DNA of 21,870 nucleotides from a virus. The stretch is taken from positions 1 through 21,870 of IMG/VR virus record IMGVR_UViG_3300032241_000928; one strand, written 5' to 3'. Shown here piece after piece: positions 12,449 to 19,779 of this stretch. How positions within the stretch are numbered: position 1 is the stretch's first letter; each line of letters begins with the position of its first letter. The notes under the pieces were generated by a model, which saw nothing but the letters and a program-made list of their open reading frames with translations, made no database searches and was not told where the DNA came from. A program made the translations under genes and the position numbers.

Positions 12449-13847
12449 AGGCGGCAGCCTCAGCGAGAGCCTTTGACGGGCGCATGAAATCGTTGCGGAT
12501 ACTCGACGCCTGAGCGTAGTGGCTTCCAGCAGTGTCCTTTGATGCACCGCTACTTCCACGCTCGGCCTCGGCCTCGTGGGTCTTAGCAATGCCCATGTGC
12601 GCGCCCTGAGCCTGCGTGTAGTGCTTAGCGGCAGTAGCGTGGTCGCCAGCGGCACGGGCAGCGTGACCGGCGGCCATGTTCTTTTCAGCATTTGCGGCGT
12701 ACTGCTTGATCGTGGTCTTCCAACCGCGCATCATGCCCTTCTCACCCGTCTTCGGGTTCACAATGTTCGGGTGGAAACGCATACCGCCGGTGTGTTGGTT
12801 GCCGTAGAACGGGTGTCCGGGCTGTGCGCCGGAACCCGGGCCACCCTTCGTGAAGATGTAGTTCTGGTAAGCAGCCGACTTCTGGAAGTCACGGGTAAGC
12901 AGAGCCTCGGTAGTGAAACCGAACGCCTTGCTCATGTCGTACTCGCTATCGTCTTCCTCTGGGCCGACGTTCTCGCCGTACCACTGGTCAAACTGTGCAG
13001 GCGTGACCATGTTGTCTTCTCCACCGGCGCAGACGGGGCAACCAGAGCCGTTCCCCATGCAAGCAGGGCAAAGAATAAGAGCCATTGCCTTCTCCATCGT
13101 GTCCATTGTGTCCCCCTTTACTCCCCATGATGCGGGCAGTTGGTCTTCCGCGTTCAGGGCCTTTGCCTGAGCGATGATGTGTGCCTTGACCGCATCTGGG
13201 TTCTTGGCGCGTCCGTATGACGAGATAGCGTTCTTGAGGTCGGCAACCGTTGAGATCGGGTAAGAGCCATCTGGCATCGCCTTACCCTTTTCAGCAAGAG
13301 CCTGACGCTCCTTATCCGACACATCGCGCTTAGTGACGTTCTTGTATTGGGCGGCCCAACCCTTCGGCAGGAAGAAGGGGAGGTGAAGTCGCTCGGCAGC
13401 GGCAACTGCGGCGATCTTGTCATCGTCGGTCTTCGCAGCGGCAATCGCAGCCTTGAGGTCTGCGGCAGTGCTGATACCCGCCTTGGCGAGCGTGCGGAGT
13501 TGCTCACTCACGGTCTTAGCGAGGCTGTATTGTTCGGCGGTCTCGGAGGCGAGGATTTCAGCATCACGGAAGCCGGCAAGGGCATTGTTGTATGCAGCGC
13601 GAGCACTCTCCTTCATAAAGGAGTTGGTTGCGACGGCATCGGCGTAGGCAATCTGCGTCGTGCGGAGGATTTCAGTAGCCTTCTGCAACCGGAAGTTGGC
13701 CTCTTCGTTCTTCGCGCCGAGAGTGGCCTCGTTCTCAATGGCCTTGCTGACCTGAGTTGCGGCAATCTTGGCCGCAGCAATAGCGTCAGTCTCACTCTGG
13801 TTTCCACCAGCGATGTTCGTAGGCTGACTGTTAGGAACTTGGATCAT
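12444..13847 (-). CDS. Modular head-region protein with DnaJ-like zinc knuckle and GNQ module (467 aa)
   Basis: ATG at 13847 follows AAAGGAAA. Residues about 20-130 are a long Ala-rich helix or coiled coil. Two copies of a DLK-x-AI...LPxxW module follow (about 138-180 and 205-255). The second (MPDGSYPISTVADLKNAISS, ending LNAEDQLPASW) is a domain common in phage head proteins. Next come CPACMGNGSGCPVCAGG (about 255-275), a half DnaJ-type zinc finger, and the module KGGPGSGAQPGHPFYGNQ. Last is a TPR-like helical region (AGHAARAAGDHATAAKHYTQ). It is probably a capsid-associated or injected protein by its modules and location; this is inference. Confidence 0.7.
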   Translation of the reverse strand: MIQVPNSQPTNIAGGNQSETDAIAAAKIAATQVSKAIENEATLGAKNEEANFRLQKATEILRTTQIAYADAVATNSFMKESARAAYNNALAGFRDAEILASETAEQYSLAKTVSEQLRTLAKAGISTAADLKAAIAAAKTDDDKIAAVAAAERLHLPFFLPKGWAAQYKNVTKRDVSDKERQALAEKGKAMPDGSYPISTVADLKNAISSYGRAKNPDAVKAHIIAQAKALNAEDQLPASWGVKGDTMDTMEKAMALILCPACMGNGSGCPVCAGGEDNMVTPAQFDQWYGENVGPEEDDSEYDMSKAFGFTTEALLTRDFQKSAAYQNYIFTKGGPGSGAQPGHPFYGNQHTGGMRFHPNIVNPKTGEKGMMRGWKTTIKQYAANAEKNMAAGHAARAAGDHATAAKHYTQAQGAHMGIAKTHEAEAERGSSGASKDTAGSHYAQASSIRNDFMRPSKALAEAAAS

Positions 13848-13894
13848 CAGAAGTTTCCTTTCCGGATTACTAAATGCTACACCGTTATTGGTTT

Positions 13895-14299
13895 TTAGCG
13901 ATTACCATTAGCGAGTGCGACAGCCTCTCGCAGGTGTTCGTGTGCGGTCTTGTAGGCGTCCATCGCCATAATCGAGAGGGAACCGGCCTTGTCCGTGTCG
14001 CCGGTCTCGTAGGCGTCTGCTGATTGCTTGCGGTACATCTCGCCTTGGTCGGCAGCGTTCTCTGCGGCAACGACGAGGTCACTCAAGGAGAGGGTCGGGT
14101 TCGCCGGTGCAGCCTTTTCCACCATCAACCAACTCGGCATCTCATTATCGTCACTCCAACGGTAGGGCGAGACATTGGAGGCAACAACGTTATCCACACC
14201 ATCATCAAACCCATCGCTGTCTCCATCGGTGTATGCGTAGGGTGAGACAGGTGAGGTCACAACCTCATCTACTCCATCGTTCTGCCATTGTTGGTTCAT
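13895..14299 (-). CDS. Phage protein with duplicated N-terminal repeat and helical C-terminus (134 aa)
   Basis: ATG at 14299 with AAAGGG upstream. The N-terminal 50 residues hold a tandem repeat, DGVDEVVTSPVSPYAYTD and DGVDNVVASNVSPYRWSD, separated by an acidic DGDSDGFD. The C-terminal half (AAENAADQGEMYRKQSADAY, then AMDAYKTAHEHLREAVALAN) is a TPR-like helical segment similar in style to those in the large GNQ proteins. No family recognised. The 47-base gap downstream has a TAGCAT box (13874-13879) that may be a promoter for the 467-aa gene. Confidence 0.65.
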   Translation of the reverse strand: MNQQWQNDGVDEVVTSPVSPYAYTDGDSDGFDDGVDNVVASNVSPYRWSDDNEMPSWLMVEKAAPANPTLSLSDLVVAAENAADQGEMYRKQSADAYETGDTDKAGSLSIMAMDAYKTAHEHLREAVALANGNR

Positions 14300-14311
14300 G
14301 GTGTAATCCCT

Positions 14312-14749
14312 TTAGTCGTTGAGGGAGGCGGTCAGTTGCCAATCCCATTTGTCGTGCATCTCGATGCGCCCTGCAAGGAAGTTGGCGATGCCGTTCTTGC
14401 CCGTCTGGTTAGCGATCTGGAAGGCCTTGTTCAGACTTTCCAGCACACCAGCGTTGGTCACAATAAGGTCGGACACAAGCGTCTTGTGGTCGTATGAGGT
14501 AATCGGGCCATCACTCACCGATGCGACACTGTTCAGGTCGGACAGCCGGAATGGTGCGACTGCACCAATCTTGCGGAGGCTTTCACCAAGTCCGTCAAGG
14601 CTCTCCCACACGTCGTTGTAGATTTCCTCAAACTTTGCGTGATACTGAGGGAAGTCAGTACCGACAATGTTCCAGTGAAATCCGTGAACGCGATGGTACA
14701 TGACCGTAGCATCAGCGAGACAAGTCGCCAATGCCACAGTCAAGGCCAT
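14312..14749 (-). CDS. dps: Dps/ferritin-like DNA-protection protein (145 aa; 153 aa from the upstream ATG)
   Basis: I prefer the ATG at 14749, preceded by AAGGACGGCTCA; the ATG at 14773 lies six bases downstream of a stop and has no ribosome-binding site. Counting from 14773, the ferroxidase ligands are in place: H33 (HGFHWNIVG), H45 and E49 (YHAKFEEIYND), D60 and E64 (DGLGESLRKIG). These match the Dps pattern (H, H, D/E, D, E) at the correct spacing. Dps dodecamers oxidise Fe(II) with peroxide and bind or shield DNA. In a phage structural region it might protect phage or host DNA during infection or be packaged. There is no obvious DNA-binding N-terminal tail. Confidence 0.85.
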   Translation of the reverse strand: MALTVALATCLADATVMYHRVHGFHWNIVGTDFPQYHAKFEEIYNDVWESLDGLGESLRKIGAVAPFRLSDLNSVASVSDGPITSYDHKTLVSDLIVTNAGVLESLNKAFQIANQTGKNGIANFLAGRIEMHDKWDWQLTASLND

Positions 14750-14776
14750 TGAGCCGTCCTTAGCGATCAGCATGGA

Positions 14777-16231
14777 CTAGCGGTTAGCGAGTGCGGTGGA
14801 CTGGCTGGCCATTTCGCCACGACCAATCTGACCGAGCATACGCTCCGACTGACCGGCGGTGATTGCCGACTTGGAGGCAGCATCTTGAGCGTTCGCAGCG
14901 TCGTTCACATCACCCGTGCGAGAGGCAAGGCGAGCAAGTTGCGAAGCCTGCTGGTTCTCTTCGTAGGTTGAGTTAGCGTTCTGACCGAGCGAGTGTTGCG
15001 TGAGCCCACCGGGAGTTTGCAGTTGCTTTGCGGCTTGTGCGCCGTGGTAAGCAGCCTCGCGGAAGTGGTCTGCGGCTTGGTTGAACTTACCCATTCGCAT
15101 CAAGGTCTGGGCAGCGGAGTTGTGCGCCGTAGCGGCGGCAAGGTGCTCTTCGTGACCGAAGTGCGTCGTGCCCGCACGAACGTTGTGGTGATCGGCAGAG
15201 TGGATGGCGTTCGTGTAGCGGTTGCCACGGAACGGGTGGCCATCATGTTCGCCCGAACCCGGGCCGCCCTTCCAGAACTGAAGAACCCACTCTTCGGTAG
15301 CGTTGTCAATGTCAGTCACGGTTGCGTCCTTTACTAAGAGGCTTTCGCCTGCAATACTACTCTGGCTTTCGGATTTCACTACTCCCGACGCGGTGTCAAG
15401 TGCAGTTTGAGTGTGCGCCTTCTGCGAGAGAAGGAACGCCGGGTGGGTCAGTTTCCAACCCGTCTGGTTGAGATAACCGTTCTGCTTGGGGGCAGTATTG
15501 GTCATCACATCTGCGGCCATCTTGTGCGCGTCGGCAGCGGCCTCATGGTATCCAATAGCCCGCAAGGCACTCGGATACTGACTACTCAACATTCCAGCAA
15601 TCGCTAAGTGACCTTGAGCGATGTTGTTGTGTTCATCTGCGAGGTCGGGGAGTTCGGTATCAAGGGGAACCGATGCACCGGCCTCAAACTTCTCATCAAG
15701 GGCGCGAGAACGATCTGACAAGGAGGAAGCGGCATCTGCCAACTTTCCACCAACGACAAGGTTCTCGGGCAGATTTGCGTCAAGGTATTGCGAACCCATC
15801 TTCGCAACGGACTTACCGACGCTATTAGCGGCAGCGTCGTGGTAATCGGCGGCACCTTGGGCATACTTCCACTCGCGGTCGGCAGGCGTGGAGACGTTTC
15901 CACCACGCGGACCCGCTGCGATGTAAGTAGTCTTTCCGGTAAAGTGCGACTGCACATCACGGTAGGCTTCTGAGGCAGCGTTGTGGTCGCCACTGCGAGC
16001 GATCTGGTTTGCCTTTACAGCAGCAGCGGCAGCCGGACTGGTCTGCGCTTCAGTAGGGACTGCCTTCTGACCGAGGATCTTTGCGGTGGTAGGACTATTG
16101 CCCTTCATGCCACCTTTGACCCAGTTGGAGTGTGCGGTCTGATACTGGTTGCCACGAAACTCGTGTCCGGGCAAGTCGCCCTTCGCGAAGTCAAGCCATG
16201 CCGAGATTTCACTATCAAGGTTGTCTGTCAT
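14777..16231 (-). CDS. Large helical-repeat protein with two GNQ modules (484 aa)
   Basis: Start at ATG 16231 (TGATG overlap with the upstream gene); the frame extends 16 codons further but that part overlaps the neighbour. The first module is near the N-terminus (KGDLPGHEFRGNQYQ, about 17-31) and the second is in the middle (KGGPGSGEHDGHPFRGNRYT). Each is followed by TPR-like helical repeats (GDHNAASEAYRDVQSHF; AAATAHNSAAQTLMRMGKFN). The layout looks like a duplication of a module-plus-helices unit. Function unknown. It probably forms part of, or travels in, the virion, given its place downstream of portal and protease and the shared module. Confidence 0.7.
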   Translation of the reverse strand: MTDNLDSEISAWLDFAKGDLPGHEFRGNQYQTAHSNWVKGGMKGNSPTTAKILGQKAVPTEAQTSPAAAAAVKANQIARSGDHNAASEAYRDVQSHFTGKTTYIAAGPRGGNVSTPADREWKYAQGAADYHDAAANSVGKSVAKMGSQYLDANLPENLVVGGKLADAASSLSDRSRALDEKFEAGASVPLDTELPDLADEHNNIAQGHLAIAGMLSSQYPSALRAIGYHEAAADAHKMAADVMTNTAPKQNGYLNQTGWKLTHPAFLLSQKAHTQTALDTASGVVKSESQSSIAGESLLVKDATVTDIDNATEEWVLQFWKGGPGSGEHDGHPFRGNRYTNAIHSADHHNVRAGTTHFGHEEHLAAATAHNSAAQTLMRMGKFNQAADHFREAAYHGAQAAKQLQTPGGLTQHSLGQNANSTYEENQQASQLARLASRTGDVNDAANAQDAASKSAITAGQSERMLGQIGRGEMASQSTALANR

Positions 16232-17001
16232 CAAATCTCCATAATCCCGATGCGGACTGGTTGCTGGTCTTGCGCCCAACCACTCACGAACCCCGGTGCA
16301 GGCCAGATAGTTCCGGTGACTGCCGAGCCACCCGTAATCGTGTAGTGGGTCTCGTCAATGACTGAGGTGATCGCATACTCGCTACCGTTTGAGATGTAGT
16401 AAGACTGACCATCGCTGTCAAAGCGGTGGGGAATGTTTGATTCGATTGTCCAAGTGCCATTACCGTTGTCGTTCGCACTAATCGTAGTGAAAGCGAAGGC
16501 CCCGATAAGGAGTTCCGTGTCCGAGATGACTTGGTAGACCGGAGCAGACAAGTCCAACGCCTTACGTTGAGTTCCGTAAACACGAACCTCATTGGTGACT
16601 GGCGGGTTGTAGGTGTTCGCCGTGTCCTCAACCAACAACGGGATACCGTGTGGCTGGTAGGTCGTAAGATGCAAGAGGATCGTATTGAAGTCTCCGTTGT
16701 ATTCCACCACAGCGTTTGAGAGGGCAACAGGGTTGATGCCAGCCCTTGCAGAGATTTCGCCAAGGTAGAGGTTCGTGTAGAACGGAGTGTTCGGTGTGAC
16801 GTTGAACCCTTGATACTTCTCTGGGGAGCCACCTTGCAGTGAAATCCAGCAGAAGGAGTTGGGAGTGCCGTTCGTGATCCAAACCCCAAGTCGTGTGTCA
16901 CGGGCCGGAGTTAGCGTTGCTACACCAGCGACGTTGTGATTGGAGGCAGGATTGACTGCCGAGGCCGATTGGTATTCCTCTGTGACAACTTGCTGTGCCA
17001 T
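16231..17001 (-). CDS. Beta-rich phage protein, function unknown (256 aa)
   Basis: ATG at 17001 with AAGGAG about ten bases upstream, directly after the stop of the previous gene. The protein is rich in Thr, Asn, Ser and aromatic residues with few helices (LGVWITNGTPNSFCWISLQG, then GTWTIESNIPHRFDSDGQSY, then TSVIDETHYTITGGSAVTG). This is typical of beta-sandwich structural or fibre-like phage proteins, for example head decoration or head fibres. No family recognised. The end overlaps the next gene as TGATG. Confidence 0.65.
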   Translation of the reverse strand: MAQQVVTEEYQSASAVNPASNHNVAGVATLTPARDTRLGVWITNGTPNSFCWISLQGGSPEKYQGFNVTPNTPFYTNLYLGEISARAGINPVALSNAVVEYNGDFNTILLHLTTYQPHGIPLLVEDTANTYNPPVTNEVRVYGTQRKALDLSAPVYQVISDTELLIGAFAFTTISANDNGNGTWTIESNIPHRFDSDGQSYYISNGSEYAITSVIDETHYTITGGSAVTGTIWPAPGFVSGWAQDQQPVRIGIMEI

Positions 17002-17016
17002 TTTTTAGCAGTCTCC

Positions 17017-17547
17017 TTAGAGGCAGTTCACGGCTACGGGGATAATGTCGCCCACCTGACCGTATTGGAGGGCAACTCCAACATGGTTGAGGTTGTATTC
17101 ACCACTAATGTCGTAAGTAATGTAGCCAAGAACGTTGTAGTTGTCGCTATCAAAGGCAACCCGAACCTTGTCGCCGGCGTTGACGTACGTTCTACCACTG
17201 TTCGCCGTAGCGTTGGCCGTGTCAATCCCAATGATTGCCTTGCTGATGCCCACCGAGAGGACTTCTGCCTCTTCGACCTTGACAGTCGTGTAGGTGCGGA
17301 GAACGGCATCGTATTGCCAGTAGAGGCGTGGACTGTTCTGGCAGATACCGAGAGGTGAAGCGTCGCAGACACCCGGCGTTGGCCACACACCAACGGTTTG
17401 CGGGCCGGCGTACCCGTATGCTGAAACGACCAGATACTCAATCTTCGGGTCAATGACCGAACCCGTCCAGTCCCCGTATCCGGGTTCTGCGATGGGGAGA
17501 ACGGGTAGTGAAACCTTTACGCTATGGATTTGATTTTCGTAAGCCAT
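17017..17547 (-). CDS. Decoration-protein-like structural protein (176 aa)
   Basis: ATG at 17547 overlaps the upstream stop (TGATG). The protein is beta-rich with two cysteines in CDASPLGIC. The C-terminal stretch VGVALQYGQVGDIIPVAVNC aligns with VGTALGSGAAGDIIEVLVNC at the end of the decoration-like protein at 2443-2901. It is therefore likely a second capsid-surface or head protein, with an added N-terminal domain. It lies next to portal and protease, far from the capsid gene. Confidence 0.6.
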   Translation of the reverse strand: MAYENQIHSVKVSLPVLPIAEPGYGDWTGSVIDPKIEYLVVSAYGYAGPQTVGVWPTPGVCDASPLGICQNSPRLYWQYDAVLRTYTTVKVEEAEVLSVGISKAIIGIDTANATANSGRTYVNAGDKVRVAFDSDNYNVLGYITYDISGEYNLNHVGVALQYGQVGDIIPVAVNCL

Positions 17548-17774
17548 CAGTTCCCCTTAGCGAGTTGCGACTTCATGTAGTCATCAACGGTCTGACCGCC
17601 ATCTGCGAGGGTCTGTGCGATGCCCTTGATGCCATCTTCGGTGCGAGAGGTTGCCCAACCCTCAACTCCGAGTTGCTGAAGTGTCCACAGTCCACCGATG
17701 AGTGCGACCCGCCACTTGCGGTCAGAGGAAACCTCACCTCCGACTGGATGCGAGTTCCAGACGATCTCGGCCAT
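17547..17774 (-). CDS. Small phage protein, function unknown (75 aa)
   Basis: ATG at 17774 overlaps the protease stop by one base (TGATG), and the gene ends with the same kind of junction, so it is translationally coupled on both sides. Segments SDRKWRVALIGGLWTLQQLG and DGIKGIAQTLADGGQTVDDY suggest a beta turn then helices. No family recognised. Its position right after the protease suggests a head-assembly accessory. Confidence 0.65.
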   Translation of the reverse strand: MAEIVWNSHPVGGEVSSDRKWRVALIGGLWTLQQLGVEGWATSRTEDGIKGIAQTLADGGQTVDDYMKSQLAKGN

Positions 17775-19609
17775 CAGTTCTCTTCTCCGTAGTTGGTGAT
17801 AAAGGTGTCAGGTGTGGCTTCGTCGGTAGGGAGATCAACCTCAATCCCTGCGCCGGTTCCACCAATGCTGTAGCCCCTAATCTTGCCCTTCTTGACAAGT
17901 TCCCAAGCCCACGGTTCCCACTTGACGCCGAGGAAAGCAGTTCCGGCAGGGAAGGCGGTCTTCACGATTTCACCAGTATCGGCCTTGAGCATCGGAACTT
18001 CGATAGGGTGCGGCCAAGTCAAGAGTTCGACCCACTTGCCAGCGACAATCTCAACGTTGTGTTGGAGGCGAATGTCTCGATCACCATTCTCGACGTAGCC
18101 CCAGAGTGCCTTTTGGAGTTCTTCAGTATCCGTCCACTCGTTATGAGCGTCCATGCGGTTCGGAACATACCAAGGGCCGAGGGTGTAGCGGTTCTCAATG
18201 CTCTTCTGAACCGTTCCGGGGATTTCACTAGTCTTCGCCGCAACCAAGACTTCTGGCTCTTCTTGCTCAATGATCTCCATGTCCACCGGCTTCTCGTCCT
18301 CTTCCTTCCCCCAATCGGGGCTGTCCACATGGACGGAAGACACGAAGGGGCCGGACTTCTCGATTTCATCGGGAGTTGCTGAACGGCGGCTCTTGTAGTA
18401 GTTCTCGGCAGAGGCGGCTAACTCAACGCGCACCGGAACCATGTTGAACTTGCACCAGCCGTTCGGAGCGCAGGTGACTGCGACCCAATCGCATGATCCA
18501 CTGTCGGAACAAGCGATGCAGTTGGCGCAGGTTCCACCTGAGGTCTGGAAGGGGCTGTATGAGGTGTAGGCGGCATCAGTCGTAGGCATACGGCCCAAGT
18601 CATCAACCATTTCGTCAAGTGCCTTAGCGAGTTCTACTTGCCAAGGGTCAAGACCTTGCTTCCAATCATCGCCATACACGCTGCTGTCGCTTGAGGAAGA
18701 CGATGAAGAGGACGAACTGCTGCTTGAATCGTCTTCACTCGACGATGAGGAACTGCTACTCGACGAGGAACTCGACGATGAGGAAGAACTACTAGAGGAA
18801 CTGTCATCATCACTGCTACTTGAGGAACTGTCACTGCTGGAACTTGACGATGAACTGCTGCTCGACGAACTTGACGAAGACGAACTACTGCTACTTGAGG
18901 ACGAACTGTCATCATCGCTAGACGAGGAACTGCTGGAACTGCTTGACGATGAAGACGTGCTGGACGAAGATGAGGAACTCGCATCTTCAGTGTCTTCGCT
19001 TGAGGTGGAACTTGAGGGGCTACTTGACGAAGAGGAACTTGAGGAACTGTCCTCACCCTTTGCGTCTTCCACCGCTTGCAGGATCGCTGCGATGGTTGAG
19101 GGGTCAAGTTGGATTTGGCGCGCACCATCAGTGGTCGTATCATCAGGGGCGTTATAGCCGCCATTGAACGTAAACGGGAACCCGTAGGCCTTGTCGAGTG
19201 GCTGGCAAGTCTCTTGCTCAGTGGTGGAACCGCAGATAAGACAAGCGTTGGAACCACCGAGGTCGTTCTGGCTCTTCGTGAATGGGTGGGGAACTGAGGC
19301 AAGACCCTTTGCGATGTTGCGGGCGATCAGTCGCTTTTCAGCGTTCTGCGAGAGATGACCGTTGCCGAACACGCTCTTCGTCATGCGGTCCCAGATGGGG
19401 TTGTCATCACGGGTGTCGTTTGGTACGATCACCAGAGAGGCATCACTCCCCTCACCGTGCGAAACGGCGAGTAGGTCGGCAGTGACATACCCTTCCTTGA
19501 GAAGCGTGGCTGCACTCTCACGGATTTCCGCAGGGAGACTTTCCTTCGCAACGATTTCACTAAGAGAAGCGTCCGTAAGTGCGTCCAAGACGTTCATAAG
19601 TTCGGCCAT
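17774..19609 (-). CDS. XkdF-like prohead protease with long poly-serine insertion (611 aa)
   Basis: ATG at 19609 with AAGGAG. Residues 1-185 form an N-terminal domain with CLICGSTTEQETC (a possible zinc site). Residues about 188-309 are almost entirely Ser with Asp/Glu interruptions, written with all six Ser codons. A cysteine cluster follows (CANCIACSDSGSC, later CAPNGWC). The last ~190 residues match the XkdF-like phage serine protease domain (YTLGPWYVPNRMDAHNEWTD, then LQHNVEIVAGKWVELL, then FPAGTAFLGVKWEPWAWELV, then GKIRGYSIGGTG). Usual XkdF proteins are shorter and lack the Ser tract. It would process scaffold and capsid during prohead maturation. The portal upstream fits the usual order. 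Confidence 0.75.
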   Translation of the reverse strand: MAELMNVLDALTDASLSEIVAKESLPAEIRESAATLLKEGYVTADLLAVSHGEGSDASLVIVPNDTRDDNPIWDRMTKSVFGNGHLSQNAEKRLIARNIAKGLASVPHPFTKSQNDLGGSNACLICGSTTEQETCQPLDKAYGFPFTFNGGYNAPDDTTTDGARQIQLDPSTIAAILQAVEDAKGEDSSSSSSSSSSPSSSTSSEDTEDASSSSSSSTSSSSSSSSSSSSSDDDSSSSSSSSSSSSSSSSSSSSSSSSSDSSSSSSDDDSSSSSSSSSSSSSSSSSSSSSSEDDSSSSSSSSSSSSSDSSVYGDDWKQGLDPWQVELAKALDEMVDDLGRMPTTDAAYTSYSPFQTSGGTCANCIACSDSGSCDWVAVTCAPNGWCKFNMVPVRVELAASAENYYKSRRSATPDEIEKSGPFVSSVHVDSPDWGKEEDEKPVDMEIIEQEEPEVLVAAKTSEIPGTVQKSIENRYTLGPWYVPNRMDAHNEWTDTEELQKALWGYVENGDRDIRLQHNVEIVAGKWVELLTWPHPIEVPMLKADTGEIVKTAFPAGTAFLGVKWEPWAWELVKKGKIRGYSIGGTGAGIEVDLPTDEATPDTFITNYGEEN

Positions 19610-19634
19610 CGAGTTCTCCTTGACTTTACCGATT

Positions 19635-19662
19635 ATGCTACCGCAGTTTTGCGAAATCTCAG
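19635..19662 (-). promoter_or_regulatory. Candidate promoter for the protease gene
   Basis: Gene strand: CTGAGA (19657-19662), 16 bases, TAGCAT (19635-19640), giving AAAACTGCGGTAGCAT. This is nearly the same as the element before the scaffold gene (3770-3785). Predicted start is about 19628, 19 bases before the ATG at 19609. Confidence 0.45.
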
Positions 19663-19665
19663 AGG

Positions 19666-19779
19666 TCAGCGTGGTCGCGGCTGTGCGACAGGGACGCCGA
19701 GGGTCTTATTCCTCAAGATAGGGCGTGACTTTTTAGCAACACCGACAGGGTGGGGAACCTTCCGAATACGAACGGTCAC
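19666..19779 (-). CDS. Small basic ORF coupled to the portal gene (37 aa)
   Basis: A GTG overlaps the portal stop by four bases (GTGA) and opens a 37-codon frame ending at 19666. The product is strongly basic and proline-rich (TVRIRKVPHPVGVAKKSRP, later PVAQPRPR). It fills most of the otherwise empty 166-base gap between portal and protease. The coupling supports translation; there is no homology that I can recognise. A chance ORF is possible. Confidence 0.4.
   Translation of the reverse strand: MTVRIRKVPHPVGVAKKSRPILRNKTLGVPVAQPRPR

Noticed and set aside
18634-19302. Out-of-frame ORFs over the poly-serine region, including plus-strand Glu/Leu-rich frames
   Set aside because: They are by-products of the Ser-rich repeat; the XkdF-like frame is continuous with conserved domains on both sides.
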